This document shows, piece after piece, positions 1 through 6,868 of a DNA stretch of 26,744 bases; the first letter of the stretch is position 1, and every line of letters begins with the position of its first letter. A program made the translations under genes and the position numbers. The stretch is from Thermoleophilia bacterium (lineage in GTDB: Bacteria > Actinomycetota > Thermoleophilia > Gaiellales > Gaiellaceae), in NCBI GenBank assembly GCA_025934335.1, contig JAICYG010000009.1, positions 1 through 26,744 of the forward strand, in the 5' to 3' direction. The notes under the pieces were generated by a model, which ran no database searches, was not told the origin of the DNA, and was given only the letters and a program-made list of their open reading frames with translations.

Positions 1-192
1 GAGAGGCCCTGCGTGATCCTGATGGTCGGTTCGCGGTCAGGCCCGGGAGTGCGTTATCCGGTGTCGGAGCGCGCGGCGCGCTACCGCGCGAGCGTGGCGG
101 AGGCAACCTCCGACTGGCGGCAGGCGTACGCGACGGTCGAGCGGTTCCGGCGAGAGCGGCCGCCGACGTGGTCGCGACTGCCGTGGGCGTAG
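1..192 (+). CDS. C-terminal end of an unidentified protein (5' truncated by window edge)
   Basis: An open frame enters from the left edge in frame 1 and stops at TAG 190-192, giving 63 residues. The composition looks coding: G/C-rich third positions and a basic, Trp/Arg-containing tail ending in SRLPWA. I do not recognise the family. It overlaps the GTG start of the next gene (168) by 25 bp, which suggests co-transcription and translational coupling with the TOPRIM gene. No start can be assigned because the upstream part is outside the window. Confidence 0.5.
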   Translation, partial: ERPCVILMVGSRSGPGVRYPVSERAARYRASVAEATSDWRQAYATVERFRRERPPTWSRLPWA

Positions 193-737
193 GTACCGAC
201 CGGCCGGATTCCACCGATGCGGACGCGGTGATTCTGGTCGAAGGCACGAGCGATCGACATGCCGTCGAGACGCTCGCGCGTCGCCGCGGCCGGGATCTCG
301 AGTCCGAGGGCGTCGACGTCGTGTCGATGGGCGGCTACGGGAACCTGCCGCGCGTCCTCGCGCAGCACCCCGACACGCTGCTCGCCGGGCTGTACGACGC
401 CGGCGAGGAGCGGCACTTCCTCCGTGCTCTCGGCTGCGCCGATCGCGACGAGCTCGAGCACGCCGGGTTCTACGCCTGCACGCGCGATCTCGAGGACGAG
501 CTGACCCGAGCGGTGGGCCCGGACGGGGTACAGCGCGTGCTCGCGGAGCAGGGGGAGCTACGCTCGTTCCGCACCTACCAGAAGCAGCCGGCGCATCGCG
601 CCCGCCCGCTCGAGGAGCAGCTGCACGGGTTCATGTGGAACCGCAAACAGCGGTACGCCGTACTCCTCGTCGAGGCGCTCGACCTCGCCCGCGTCCCCCG
701 GCCACTCGACCGCGTGTTGGCTCACGTCGAAGGCTAG
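168..737 (+). CDS. TOPRIM-domain protein (OLD-type nucleotidyl transferase/hydrolase domain)
   Basis: A 189-residue protein that is essentially one TOPRIM domain. The first motif is ILVEGTSDRHAVE, with the metal-binding Glu at about E25 and the typical Gly after it. A GGYGN turn follows (55-59), then LYDAGEE at 75-81, the acidic strand that in TOPRIM folds carries the DxD residues; here it reads D-A-G-E-E, the form I associate with short stand-alone actinobacterial members. TOPRIM domains bind divalent metal and act in nucleic-acid cleavage or phosphoryl transfer. This protein lacks the ABC ATPase half of true OLD nucleases, so a partner may be needed; the partial gene it overlaps is a candidate. 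GTG 168 is the longest start; GTG 183 is an alternative. Its TAG stop shares a CTAG tetramer with the stop of the convergent CHRD gene. Confidence 0.75.
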   Translation: MVATAVGVGTDRPDSTDADAVILVEGTSDRHAVETLARRRGRDLESEGVDVVSMGGYGNLPRVLAQHPDTLLAGLYDAGEERHFLRALGCADRDELEHAGFYACTRDLEDELTRAVGPDGVQRVLAEQGELRSFRTYQKQPAHRARPLEEQLHGFMWNRKQRYAVLLVEALDLARVPRPLDRVLAHVEG

Positions 738-1153
738 TCGTCGCTTCGCAGCTGCCCGCGCAGCGCACCGGCCGGGTACTTCGCGTTGTGCACGTTCACG
801 TAGTACGCCGAAGGCGTCCGCCGGATGGCCGCGGCGAGAGCGGCGGTGGTCGTCGTGCAGCCCTTCGACCTGTAGACCTTCCCGAACGGGACGACGACCG
901 GCCCCTCCACGCCCGGCTTCCCTTTGTGGATGTGCGCGGCCACGATCGTCTGCACCTTCGAGACCTTGATCTCCCAGCAGACGCGCCTGCCGGCGATCTT
1001 CACCTCGGCCGTGCCGAGCCCGTCGGGATCGCCCTTCGGTGTCTCCGCCTTGCCGACGAGCGTCGCGTGCAGCGACCCGCCCTTCCTGGAAGCGGCGGCG
1101 GCGCCTGTCGCGAGGGCGAGCGTCGCCAGGACGGCCAGACCCACGTACCTCAT
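734..1153 (-). CDS. Secreted CHRD-domain protein
   Basis: A 139-residue protein with an N-terminal Sec signal (residues 1-22, hydrophobic core followed by AAA-S) and a single CHRD domain. Diagnostic features are the opening 'ATLVGKAETP', the central 'AAHIHKGKPGVEGPVVV' and the terminal 'YYVNVHNAKYPAGALRGQL', which match the CHRD (chordin-like) family. CHRD domains are extracellular and of uncertain biochemical role in bacteria. Start ATG 1153 is supported by a Shine-Dalgarno GGAG five bases upstream; the frame stays open further upstream but that part lacks protein character. It lies 62 bp downstream of the antiporter gene on the same strand, so the two may be co-transcribed. Confidence 0.85.
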   Translation of the reverse strand: MRYVGLAVLATLALATGAAAASRKGGSLHATLVGKAETPKGDPDGLGTAEVKIAGRRVCWEIKVSKVQTIVAAHIHKGKPGVEGPVVVPFGKVYRSKGCTTTTAALAAAIRRTPSAYYVNVHNAKYPAGALRGQLRSDD

Positions 1154-1215
1154 CTCAGCTCCGTTTCTCGAGGGGACGCCCGTGCATACCGCCCGTTCAG
1201 CGCTCCGGTTTTCGA

Positions 1216-2247
1216 CTACGCGAGCAGGTACCAGACGACCGCGCCGCCGTAGACGGCGACGAGCAGGAAGCCCTCCCAGCGCCGCGACCTGCCGTCCGCG
1301 ACGACGATCGCCGCGAACAGGGCCGCAGCGCCCATCGTCACGACCTCGATCACGCGGAAGGCGAGCGGAAGCCCCTGGCCGACGACCCACGAGAGCAGGC
1401 AGACGGCGGGCGTCACGAAGACGGCGACCTGCATGGACGACGTGATCGCGATCTCGGTGGCGAGCCGCGTGTTGCCGCGCCGCGCGATCACCACGGCGCC
1501 GCCGTGCTCGGCTGCGTTGCCGACGATCGCGATGATCACGACCGCGATGAAGAACTCGTTCAGGCCGACCGCCTTGCCGAAGTGGTCGAGAGAGTGGACG
1601 AGGATCTCGGAGACGATCGCGGTCGCCGCAGTCGCGATGCCGAGCGCGACGAGCGACCGCTTCAGCGACCAGGCAGCCTCGGCCGGCGCCCGGCGTTCGG
1701 TCGCGCGGTGAATGCGCAGGTTCTGCCACGTGATCACCAGGTACGCGAGCAGCAGCACCGCGGAGATCGGAAGCGAAACGAGGTAGAGGGAATGGCGCTC
1801 GTGGGAGCCGCCTCCCCACGCGAAAGCCGACGGGATCGCGATCAGCGCCACCGCGCCGAACACCGCGAACAGCTGCCAGCGGAGCGAGCGCGCATCCACG
1901 TCGCCGTCCCCGCCCGCGATCATTGCCGCGCCCAGCACGAGCAGGATGTTCGAGACGACCGAGCCGGTGAGCGAGCCGCGGACGACGCCGGGCAGCGCGT
2001 CCGCGACGGCGAACAGCGCGATGATCAGCTCCGGCGCGTTCCCGAAGCTCGCATTGAGCAGGCCGCCGACGCCGGCCCCGGTGTGCTCGGCCGCGTGCTC
2101 TGTCGACTCGCCGATCAGCCACGCGAGCGGCACGAGCGCGACCGCGGCGAGGACGAAGAGCGACGTCTCGTCGAGGTGGAAGGCGTAGCGCGCGAGGATC
2201 GCGATCGGCGTGAGGACGAGGCTTCCCCACAGGATCCTCCGCGCCAC
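1216..2247 (-). CDS. cax: Calcium/proton antiporter (CaCA superfamily, Cax type)
   Basis: A 343-residue polytopic membrane protein with about eleven predicted helices in two inverted halves. Each half carries the alpha-repeat signature of CaCA exchangers: SFGNAPELI at residues 67-75 and GNAAEHGG at 243-250; the Glu in each GNAxE is the cation ligand. Additional acidic/His-rich segments (ESTEHAAEH at 47-55) are typical of the Cax branch. The expected role is export of Ca2+ in exchange for protons at the cytoplasmic membrane. The start is GTG 2247, giving a length normal for bacterial Cax. It diverges from the HAD gene with only 20 bp between start codons. Confidence 0.88.
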   Translation of the reverse strand: MARRILWGSLVLTPIAILARYAFHLDETSLFVLAAVALVPLAWLIGESTEHAAEHTGAGVGGLLNASFGNAPELIIALFAVADALPGVVRGSLTGSVVSNILLVLGAAMIAGGDGDVDARSLRWQLFAVFGAVALIAIPSAFAWGGGSHERHSLYLVSLPISAVLLLAYLVITWQNLRIHRATERRAPAEAAWSLKRSLVALGIATAATAIVSEILVHSLDHFGKAVGLNEFFIAVVIIAIVGNAAEHGGAVVIARRGNTRLATEIAITSSMQVAVFVTPAVCLLSWVVGQGLPLAFRVIEVVTMGAAALFAAIVVADGRSRRWEGFLLVAVYGGAVVWYLLA

Positions 2248-2252
2248 CGCGC

Positions 2253-2259
2253 TACCTTA
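2253..2259. promoter_or_regulatory. Overlapping divergent -10 boxes between cax and HAD gene
   Basis: Plus strand TACCTT (2253-2258) lies nine bases before the HAD ATG. Minus strand TAAGGT (2254-2259) lies six bases before the cax GTG. Both fit TANNNT, and there is no room for an untranslated leader, so leaderless transcription is inferred. No convincing -35 was seen on either side. Confidence 0.4.
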
Positions 2260-2267
2260 GCCTGCCG

Positions 2268-2711
2268 ATGATCGAGGCCGTCCTCTTCGACTGGGCCGAC
2301 ACGCTCGTCTCGGACGGCGACGCAGACGACGACGGCGGCCCGACGGTGCTCGCCTCGGCGCAGGCGCTGCTCGAGGCGCTGCGCGCGCGCGGCATCAAGA
2401 CAGGCCTCGTCGCGCGCACGTCGCCGGCGGCCGGCGCGTTCGGCCTCTCGACACACCTCGACGTGATCGTCGCCTCGGAGGAGACGGCTCCCGGGCCGAT
2501 CCTGCACGCGTGCCGCGAGCTCGCCGTCGAGCCGGCTGCAACGATGTTCGTGAGCGACGATCTCGTCGATGTGCAGGAAGCGGCGAACGTGGGCATGACG
2601 ACGGTCCAGGCATTGTGGTTCAGCGCAGACGACACACCGGGGATCGAGCCCGACTTCATGGCGTTCACGCCGATGGACGTGCTGAACGCGGTCCGGCGAC
2701 TAGCTCGCTAG
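2268..2711 (+). CDS. HAD-superfamily protein with degenerate catalytic motifs
   Basis: A 147-residue protein with the Rossmann-like HAD layout and a very small cap. Motif I is FDWADTLV (nucleophile D8), but the +2 acid/base Asp found in phosphatases is Ala10. Motif II is around VARTS (48-52). In motif III the usual KPDP is APGP (74-77), so the Lys is missing. Motif IV is VSDDLVDV (95-102) with D97, D98 and D101 present, followed by the common AANVGM turn. The fold assignment is solid; activity as a normal phosphatase is doubtful. ATG 2268 is chosen because the HAD fold begins immediately and a TACCTT box sits nine bases upstream. It is divergent from cax and the next gene is 52 bp downstream with its own promoter. 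Confidence 0.75.
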   Translation: MIEAVLFDWADTLVSDGDADDDGGPTVLASAQALLEALRARGIKTGLVARTSPAAGAFGLSTHLDVIVASEETAPGPILHACRELAVEPAATMFVSDDLVDVQEAANVGMTTVQALWFSADDTPGIEPDFMAFTPMDVLNAVRRLAR

Positions 2712-2728
2712 CCCGCGAAAGTCAAGTC

Positions 2729-2757
2729 TTGCGGTCGTCCGCGACCGTTCGGACAAT
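2729..2757 (+). promoter_or_regulatory. Promoter of the cysteine-rich gene
   Basis: A -35 element TTGCGG (2729-2734) and a -10 element GACAAT (2752-2757) are separated by exactly 17 bp. The ATG of the next gene is six bases after the -10, so the transcript would start at or next to the start codon. No Shine-Dalgarno is present, which fits a leaderless mRNA. Confidence 0.45.
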
Positions 2758-2763
2758 TCTCCT

Positions 2764-3174
2764 ATGACGCCTGAGCAGATCGCCGCTGCGCCGGCGCTCC
2801 CGCTTCGTCCCCAGGACGAGATGGAGTGCCGCCGGTGCGCCGTGCACTGCGACAAGGTCGTCCATCCCGGAGCGTGCCTGTCGCGCGGCTGCCCGTTCGT
2901 CTACTCGTACGAGGCGTGGGGCCACACGTACGTCGGCTGCATGCAGAAGGTGTACGACGTGGAGATCGACCTCGACATGCTGCGCGCCGCAGAAGAGCGG
3001 AAGCCCGGCTTCGGTGCCATCCGTGCGGTACGGCGCCCGCTGCCGATGTGCAAGGCCGAGGTCGAGCGGACGTACGAGTCGCGGCTCGACGAGCTCGGCT
3101 GCGTCAACCCGGAGTTCGACGAGCTGCCCGACGGCGTGCCGACGTTCCGGGTCTTCGCGCGCGTCAGCGGCTGA
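2764..3174 (+). CDS. Cysteine-rich protein of unknown function
   Basis: A 136-residue soluble protein without signal peptide or membrane segment. It contains eight cysteines at 22, 25, 29, 38, 43, 59, 96 and 113. The first six are packed into 38 residues as C-x2-C-x3-C-x8-C-x4-C-x15-C, together with His28, His34 and His54, a pattern typical of a structural zinc or iron-sulfur site. The second half is acidic and mixed alpha/beta in character. I do not recognise a named family. Codon use matches the neighbours, so it is a real gene. It is monocistronic by layout: own promoter upstream, and an 11-bp convergent overlap with the DUF4349 gene downstream. Confidence 0.7.
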   Translation: MTPEQIAAAPALPLRPQDEMECRRCAVHCDKVVHPGACLSRGCPFVYSYEAWGHTYVGCMQKVYDVEIDLDMLRAAEERKPGFGAIRAVRRPLPMCKAEVERTYESRLDELGCVNPEFDELPDGVPTFRVFARVSG

Positions 3175-4099
3175 GCAGCGCCTCCTCGCGCCGCCGGCGG
3201 ACGAGCCGCACGGCAAGCCACACGAGCACGAGCAGGACGATCGCCGGGCCGCCGATCGCGAGCGCGTACGCGGCGCCGATCCCGATGTAGCGGAAGGCGA
3301 CGCCGATCCCGTGCAGTGGCCCATGACCCTTGTGAACCGGCGCGGCCGCCTGCGGAGTCTCGAGGTGGAGGTCGATGGTTGCGTAGTGCGCGGCGCGGCG
3401 GGTCGCCGCCTCGCTCCGCTGCAGCGCCTGGATGCGGTTCGTGAGCGCGTCGACCTGTGCCTTCGACGCCTTCGCCGCGCGCAGGTCGGAGAGCCGCTTC
3501 TGCAGGCGCGCGATCGTCCGGTCGGTCGCATTCAGGTCTGCTGTCCGGTCCTGCACGTCGACGTTCTCGGCGACGATGGTGCCGAGCTGCGCGAGGCGGC
3601 TCATCGCCTGCTGCACATGGCCGCGCGGCACCTTCAGCGTCAGGTCGGCCGTCGCCTCCTTGCCTTCCGTCTGTGCGTGCACCGATACGGGGTAGCCGCC
3701 GAGCGAGGTGACGATGCGCACCGCGCGCTTGACGCCGTCGGAGACCTTGTGGGTGCGTAGCGACAGCGTCGTCCCGACGACCTGGACGCGCTGCTTCGCC
3801 GACGGGACGGCGAGCTCCTTGGTCGCCGCTCCTGCCGGCGCTGCGCGCACGGTTGCCGGCAGGCCCGCGACACGGCCGAGCGGTGTCGCCGTCTGCTCGT
3901 GGTGCGACGGTCGCGTGAACACGATGGATGCGGCGACGGCCGCAGCCACCGGGACGGCGACGACGAATGCCCGCCGCCACGTGAAGCGGCGCGGCGGCGC
4001 CGGCGCGGCGGCCGCGACCAGGCGGACGCGCTCGCGGACTTCGGGTGGGGCCTCGACACGCGCGGCGCGCAGCTCCGCGACGAGATCACGCTGCGACAT
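3164..4099 (-). CDS. DUF4349-domain membrane protein, probable anti-sigma partner
   Basis: A 311-residue protein. Residues 1-35 are a short cytoplasmic segment beginning MSQRDLVAELRAARVEAPPEVRERV, shown here as the likely sigma-interacting part. A membrane helix spans about 45-61, then an extracytoplasmic domain with the DUF4349 signature (a strand-rich region near 105-165, including LTLKVPRG), a coiled coil at about 190-240, and a second membrane helix at about 275-297 followed by a basic tail. It overlaps the sigma gene by 14 bp, and ATG 4099 has an AGGAGG Shine-Dalgarno seven bases upstream, so the start is firm. Family knowledge supports DUF4349; the anti-sigma role is inferred from the coupling and topology, since no zinc-binding HxxxCxxC motif of ZAS proteins is present. 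Confidence 0.8.
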   Translation of the reverse strand: MSQRDLVAELRAARVEAPPEVRERVRLVAAAAPAPPRRFTWRRAFVVAVPVAAAVAASIVFTRPSHHEQTATPLGRVAGLPATVRAAPAGAATKELAVPSAKQRVQVVGTTLSLRTHKVSDGVKRAVRIVTSLGGYPVSVHAQTEGKEATADLTLKVPRGHVQQAMSRLAQLGTIVAENVDVQDRTADLNATDRTIARLQKRLSDLRAAKASKAQVDALTNRIQALQRSEAATRRAAHYATIDLHLETPQAAAPVHKGHGPLHGIGVAFRYIGIGAAYALAIGGPAIVLLVLVWLAVRLVRRRREEALLSR

Positions 4100-4562
4100 G
4101 GAGAGCCTCCTCGAGTTTCTTCAGCGCCCGGTTCAGGCGCGTCGTGCAGTTGGTGGGGGAGATGCCGAGCACGCGGGCGGCGGTGCCCGCGTCCAGGTCG
4201 AGCAGCACGCGGAGGGCGACCACCTCGCGCTCGCCGGCGCTCAGGCGGCCGAGCGCTGCTTCCAGGTCGGGCGAGAGCCCTTCGCCGAAGCGGAAGTCGA
4301 TCTGCTCGGGCGGGGCGGCCAGCTCCTCCCGCCGCGTGCGTCGCCGCTCGGAGCGGAAGTGGTCGAGCGCGACCGTGCGGGCGATCTGGCACAGCCACGT
4401 GCGGGCCGGGCCTCGCTCGGGGTCGAAGCGGTGCCAGAGCCGGAGCGCACGCTCGAAGGTGACCGCCGTCAGGTCCTCGGCGACGAAGCGGTCCGACGTG
4501 AACCAGGCCAGGTAGCCGTAGACGTCGTCGAGGTGCGCCTCCGCGGCCTGCTGGAACGTCAT
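4086..4562 (-). CDS. ECF-type RNA polymerase sigma factor
   Basis: A 158-residue sigma-70 family protein with only regions 2 and 4. Region 2 spans about 5-75 (DDVYGYLAWF, DLTAVTFERALRLWHRF, and ARTWLCQIARTVALDHFRSE for -10 recognition). Region 4 spans about 104-155, with the helix-turn-helix LSAGEREVVALRVLLDLDAG and the recognition helix near SPTNCTTRLNRALKKLEEAL. Size and layout are typical of ECF factors. It is the first gene of a two-gene operon with the DUF4349 protein, which probably controls it at the membrane. ATG 4562 is the natural start; upstream is a 33-bp gap to the nfo stop. Confidence 0.9.
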   Translation of the reverse strand: MTFQQAAEAHLDDVYGYLAWFTSDRFVAEDLTAVTFERALRLWHRFDPERGPARTWLCQIARTVALDHFRSERRRTRREELAAPPEQIDFRFGEGLSPDLEAALGRLSAGEREVVALRVLLDLDAGTAARVLGISPTNCTTRLNRALKKLEEALHVAA

Positions 4563-4595
4563 CTCACACGTTGTACGCCGCCGGGCGGCCGTCCG

Positions 4596-5447
4596 TCACG
4601 CCGTCCAGCGTGCGTGCAGGTCGCGGAGCTTCTGGATCTCGTCAGCGTCCGGTCCTCGCTTGTCCTTCCCGGGCACCTCGAGGTACGCCGACAGGTGCTG
4701 GAACGCCGGGTGCGCGAGGAAGGCGCCGAGCCCCTCACCCAGCTCGCCCTCGAGCACGTTCGCGTGCCGGTCGCGGTTCGAGCCGAGCGGCGCGGCCGCG
4801 TCGTTCACGTGCAGCGCCCGCAGCCGGTCGATCCCCATGCGCTCGTCGAGCTCTCGCACCAGCTCGTCGACCTTCGCCGGGTCGGTCACGTCGTAGCCGG
4901 AGACGTACAGGTGGCAGGAGTCGAGGCAGACGCCGAGTCGCGGGTGGCCGTCGAGCCGGTCGAGGAGCACGTGCAGCTCCTCGAGCGAGCGGCCGATCGT
5001 GCCGCCCGCGCCGGCCGAGTTCTCCATCAGGAGCCACGTGTCGCCCTCGCAGCGCTCGAGCACCTGCGCCAGCGCCCTCGTCGTGCGGTCGAGGCCCGCC
5101 TCGAAGCCGGCGCCCAGATGCGAGCCGACGTGGAAGATGACGCCGTCCGCGCCGATGGCACACGCTGCGTCGACCGTCGTCCGCATGGTCGCGATCGACT
5201 TCTCGTAGATCGTGTCGTCGGGTGCCGCGAGGTTGCAGAGGTAGAGCGCGTGGCACACGACCCCGCCGATCCCGTGCTCGGCGCGCTTCCGGTGGAACGC
5301 CTCGATCGCCTCCGGCCTGTGGCTCGTCGCCCGCCACATGCGTGGGCTCTGCGTGAACACCTGGACGCAGTCGCCGCCGATCGCCACGATCCGGTCGATG
5401 GCGGTGTCGATGCCGCCGGCCGACGACATGTGCGCTCCGAACTCCAC
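4596..5447 (-). CDS. nfo: Endonuclease IV (apurinic/apyrimidinic endonuclease)
   Basis: A 283-residue TIM-barrel enzyme of base-excision repair that cleaves 5' to AP sites. All nine residues of the trinuclear zinc site of E. coli Nfo can be placed with a constant small offset: H66, H106, E142, D176, H179, H213, D226, H228 and E257. Signature stretches are CLDSCHLYVSGYD (174-186) and HVNDAAAPLGSNRDRHANV (213-231). Length is normal for the family. The start is GTG 5447, confirmed by the conserved N-terminal FGAHMSSAGG. It is divergent from gltX with 23 bp between start codons and a shared promoter region; the sigma factor gene follows on the same strand after 33 bp. Confidence 0.95.
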   Translation of the reverse strand: MEFGAHMSSAGGIDTAIDRIVAIGGDCVQVFTQSPRMWRATSHRPEAIEAFHRKRAEHGIGGVVCHALYLCNLAAPDDTIYEKSIATMRTTVDAACAIGADGVIFHVGSHLGAGFEAGLDRTTRALAQVLERCEGDTWLLMENSAGAGGTIGRSLEELHVLLDRLDGHPRLGVCLDSCHLYVSGYDVTDPAKVDELVRELDERMGIDRLRALHVNDAAAPLGSNRDRHANVLEGELGEGLGAFLAHPAFQHLSAYLEVPGKDKRGPDADEIQKLRDLHARWTA

Positions 5448-5455
5448 GGCGCGCC

Positions 5456-5462
5456 TACGATA
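5456..5462. promoter_or_regulatory. Symmetric overlapping -10 boxes of the nfo/gltX divergent pair
   Basis: Plus strand TACGAT (5456-5461) lies nine bases before gltX ATG 5471. Minus strand TATCGT (5457-5462) lies nine bases before nfo GTG 5447. The two hexamers overlap by five bases. The whole intergenic gap is 23 bp and has no Shine-Dalgarno on either side, so leaderless transcription from a shared melting region is inferred. Confidence 0.45.
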
Positions 5463-5470
5463 GGCGGCCG

Positions 5471-6712
5471 ATGTCCGTACGCGTTCGGATGGCGCCGAGC
5501 CCCACCGGCTTTCTCCACATCGGAGGGGTGCGCACGTTCCTCTTCAACTGGCTCTTCGCGCGGCAGCAGGGCGGCGAGATCCTCCTGCGGATCGAGAACA
5601 CCGACACGAGCCGGGAGGTCGAGGAGGCGACCGAGCAGATCCAGCGGTCTCTGCGCTGGCTCGGCGTCGACTGGGACGGCCCCGTTCGCTTCCAGCTCGA
5701 CACCGCCGAGCGCGCGGTGGAGCTCGCGCACGAGCTGCTGGCGAAGGGGTACGCGTACGAGGACGACGGCGCGATCCGCTTCCGGCAGCCGACCGACGGC
5801 GTCGTCTCGTGGACGGACGCCGTGCGCGGGCACATCGAGTTCCGGAACGACGTGCTCAAGGACCCCGTGATCGTTCGATCGAACGGGCGGCCGCTCTACA
5901 ACTTCGCCTCGCCCGTCGACGACATCCTCGACGGCATCACGCACGTGATCCGCGGCGAGGACCACGTCTCGAACACGCCGACGCAGATCAACATCCTGCA
6001 GGCGCTCGATGCCGAGCTGCCCGTGTACGCGCACGTGCCGAACATCAACGGCGAGAACGGCCGGAAGCTCTCGAAGCGACGCGACGCGGTGGCGCTCGAC
6101 GACTTCGTCGACGCCGGCTACATCCCGCCCGCGCTGATGAACTTCCTCGCGTTGCTCGGCTGGAGCTACGACGACAAGACCACGATCATGTCGCCGTCGG
6201 AGCTCGTCGAGCGCTTCTCGCTCGATCGCGTCGTGCCGAGCCCGGCGACCTTCGACTACAAGAAGCTCGACTGGATGAACGGCGTGTACCTGCGCGAGCT
6301 CGACGAGGACGAGTACGCCCACAGCCTCGAGACGTGGCTGCGCGAGCACGACATCGACTGGCCGGTCGACCGCGTGCGCGCGACGGTCCCGCTCGTGCAC
6401 GAGAAGATCGAGAAGCTCTCGCAGTACCCCGACTTCGTGCGCTTCCTGTTCGAGGACGTGCAGCCGCCCGACGGGGTCGACGGGCGGATCGTCGAGGCGG
6501 CCGCAGACCGGCTTGCGGCCCTCGACTCGTGGAACGCTGCCTCGATCGAGCAGGCGCTGCGTATGCTCGTCGACGAACTGGGGGAGAAGCCGCGCACCGC
6601 GTTCCAGCCGATCCGCCTCGCCGTCACCGGCGCGAAGGTGTCACCGGGGCTCTTCGAGAGCCTCGAGCTGCTCGGGCGACAGGCCGCTCTCGAGCGGCTG
6701 CGCGCGGCGTAG
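5471..6712 (+). CDS. gltX: Glutamyl-tRNA synthetase lacking the zinc/SC-fold insert
   Basis: A 413-residue class I aminoacyl-tRNA synthetase that charges tRNA-Glu. The HIGH motif is APSPTGFLHIGGVRT (8-22) and the KMSKS motif is KLSKR (199-203). ITHVIRGEDHVSNTPTQI and the alpha-helical anticodon-binding domain (about 290-413) are present, so this is a full-length GluRS and not the short GluQ-RS. It is shorter than the usual 460-490 residues. In E. coli the strand ending near residue 97 is followed by roughly 35-40 residues including a Cys zinc site; here YAYEDDG (94-100) runs straight into AIRFRQP. ATG 5471 has a -10 box nine bases upstream. Whether it also charges tRNA-Gln (non-discriminating) cannot be read from the sequence. 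Confidence 0.95.
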   Translation: MSVRVRMAPSPTGFLHIGGVRTFLFNWLFARQQGGEILLRIENTDTSREVEEATEQIQRSLRWLGVDWDGPVRFQLDTAERAVELAHELLAKGYAYEDDGAIRFRQPTDGVVSWTDAVRGHIEFRNDVLKDPVIVRSNGRPLYNFASPVDDILDGITHVIRGEDHVSNTPTQINILQALDAELPVYAHVPNINGENGRKLSKRRDAVALDDFVDAGYIPPALMNFLALLGWSYDDKTTIMSPSELVERFSLDRVVPSPATFDYKKLDWMNGVYLRELDEDEYAHSLETWLREHDIDWPVDRVRATVPLVHEKIEKLSQYPDFVRFLFEDVQPPDGVDGRIVEAAADRLAALDSWNAASIEQALRMLVDELGEKPRTAFQPIRLAVTGAKVSPGLFESLELLGRQAALERLRAA

Positions 6713-6835
6713 CGGCTTCGGCGGCGCCAGCGGGTCGAGCGCCCGCTGGAAGGTCCGCCACGACCTGAGGCGGAACTGCAGGGCGGGGCGCGGAAGACTG
6801 CCGCGCGCCTCCGGGGGGCGGGCGCGGTCCATCAT
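6641..6835 (-). CDS. Doubtful small basic ORF antisense to the gltX 3' end
   Basis: An ATG-initiated 64-codon frame opens in the gltX downstream gap and its last 24 codons are antisense to gltX. The first 40 residues are Arg/Pro-rich with a plausible RLRSWRTFQRALDPL stretch and G/C-ending codons. No Shine-Dalgarno is evident and a terminator-like hairpin (6727-6749) lies inside it. It may be only a shadow of gltX codon bias. It is recorded because it fills the only gap in this part. Confidence 0.2.
   Translation of the reverse strand: MMDRARPPEARGSLPRPALQFRLRSWRTFQRALDPLAPPKPLRRAQPLESGLSPEQLEALEEPR
6727..6749 (+). terminator. Terminator-like hairpin after gltX
   Basis: A perfect 8-bp stem, CCAGCGGG paired with CCCGCTGG, with a 7-base loop starts 15 bases after the gltX stop. 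There is no T-run after it, so termination efficiency is uncertain, as is common in very GC-rich genomes. Confidence 0.4.
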
Positions 6836-6868
6836 TTCAAAGTCCTAACGAGCCGCGGCGGCCGCTGG

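Noticed and set aside
3708..5870. 720-codon open frame on the plus strand
   Set aside because: It is antisense to the DUF4349, sigma and nfo genes and overlaps the start of gltX. Its Arg/Ala/Val-rich composition is the usual reverse-frame shadow of GC-rich coding DNA, and no domain is recognisable.
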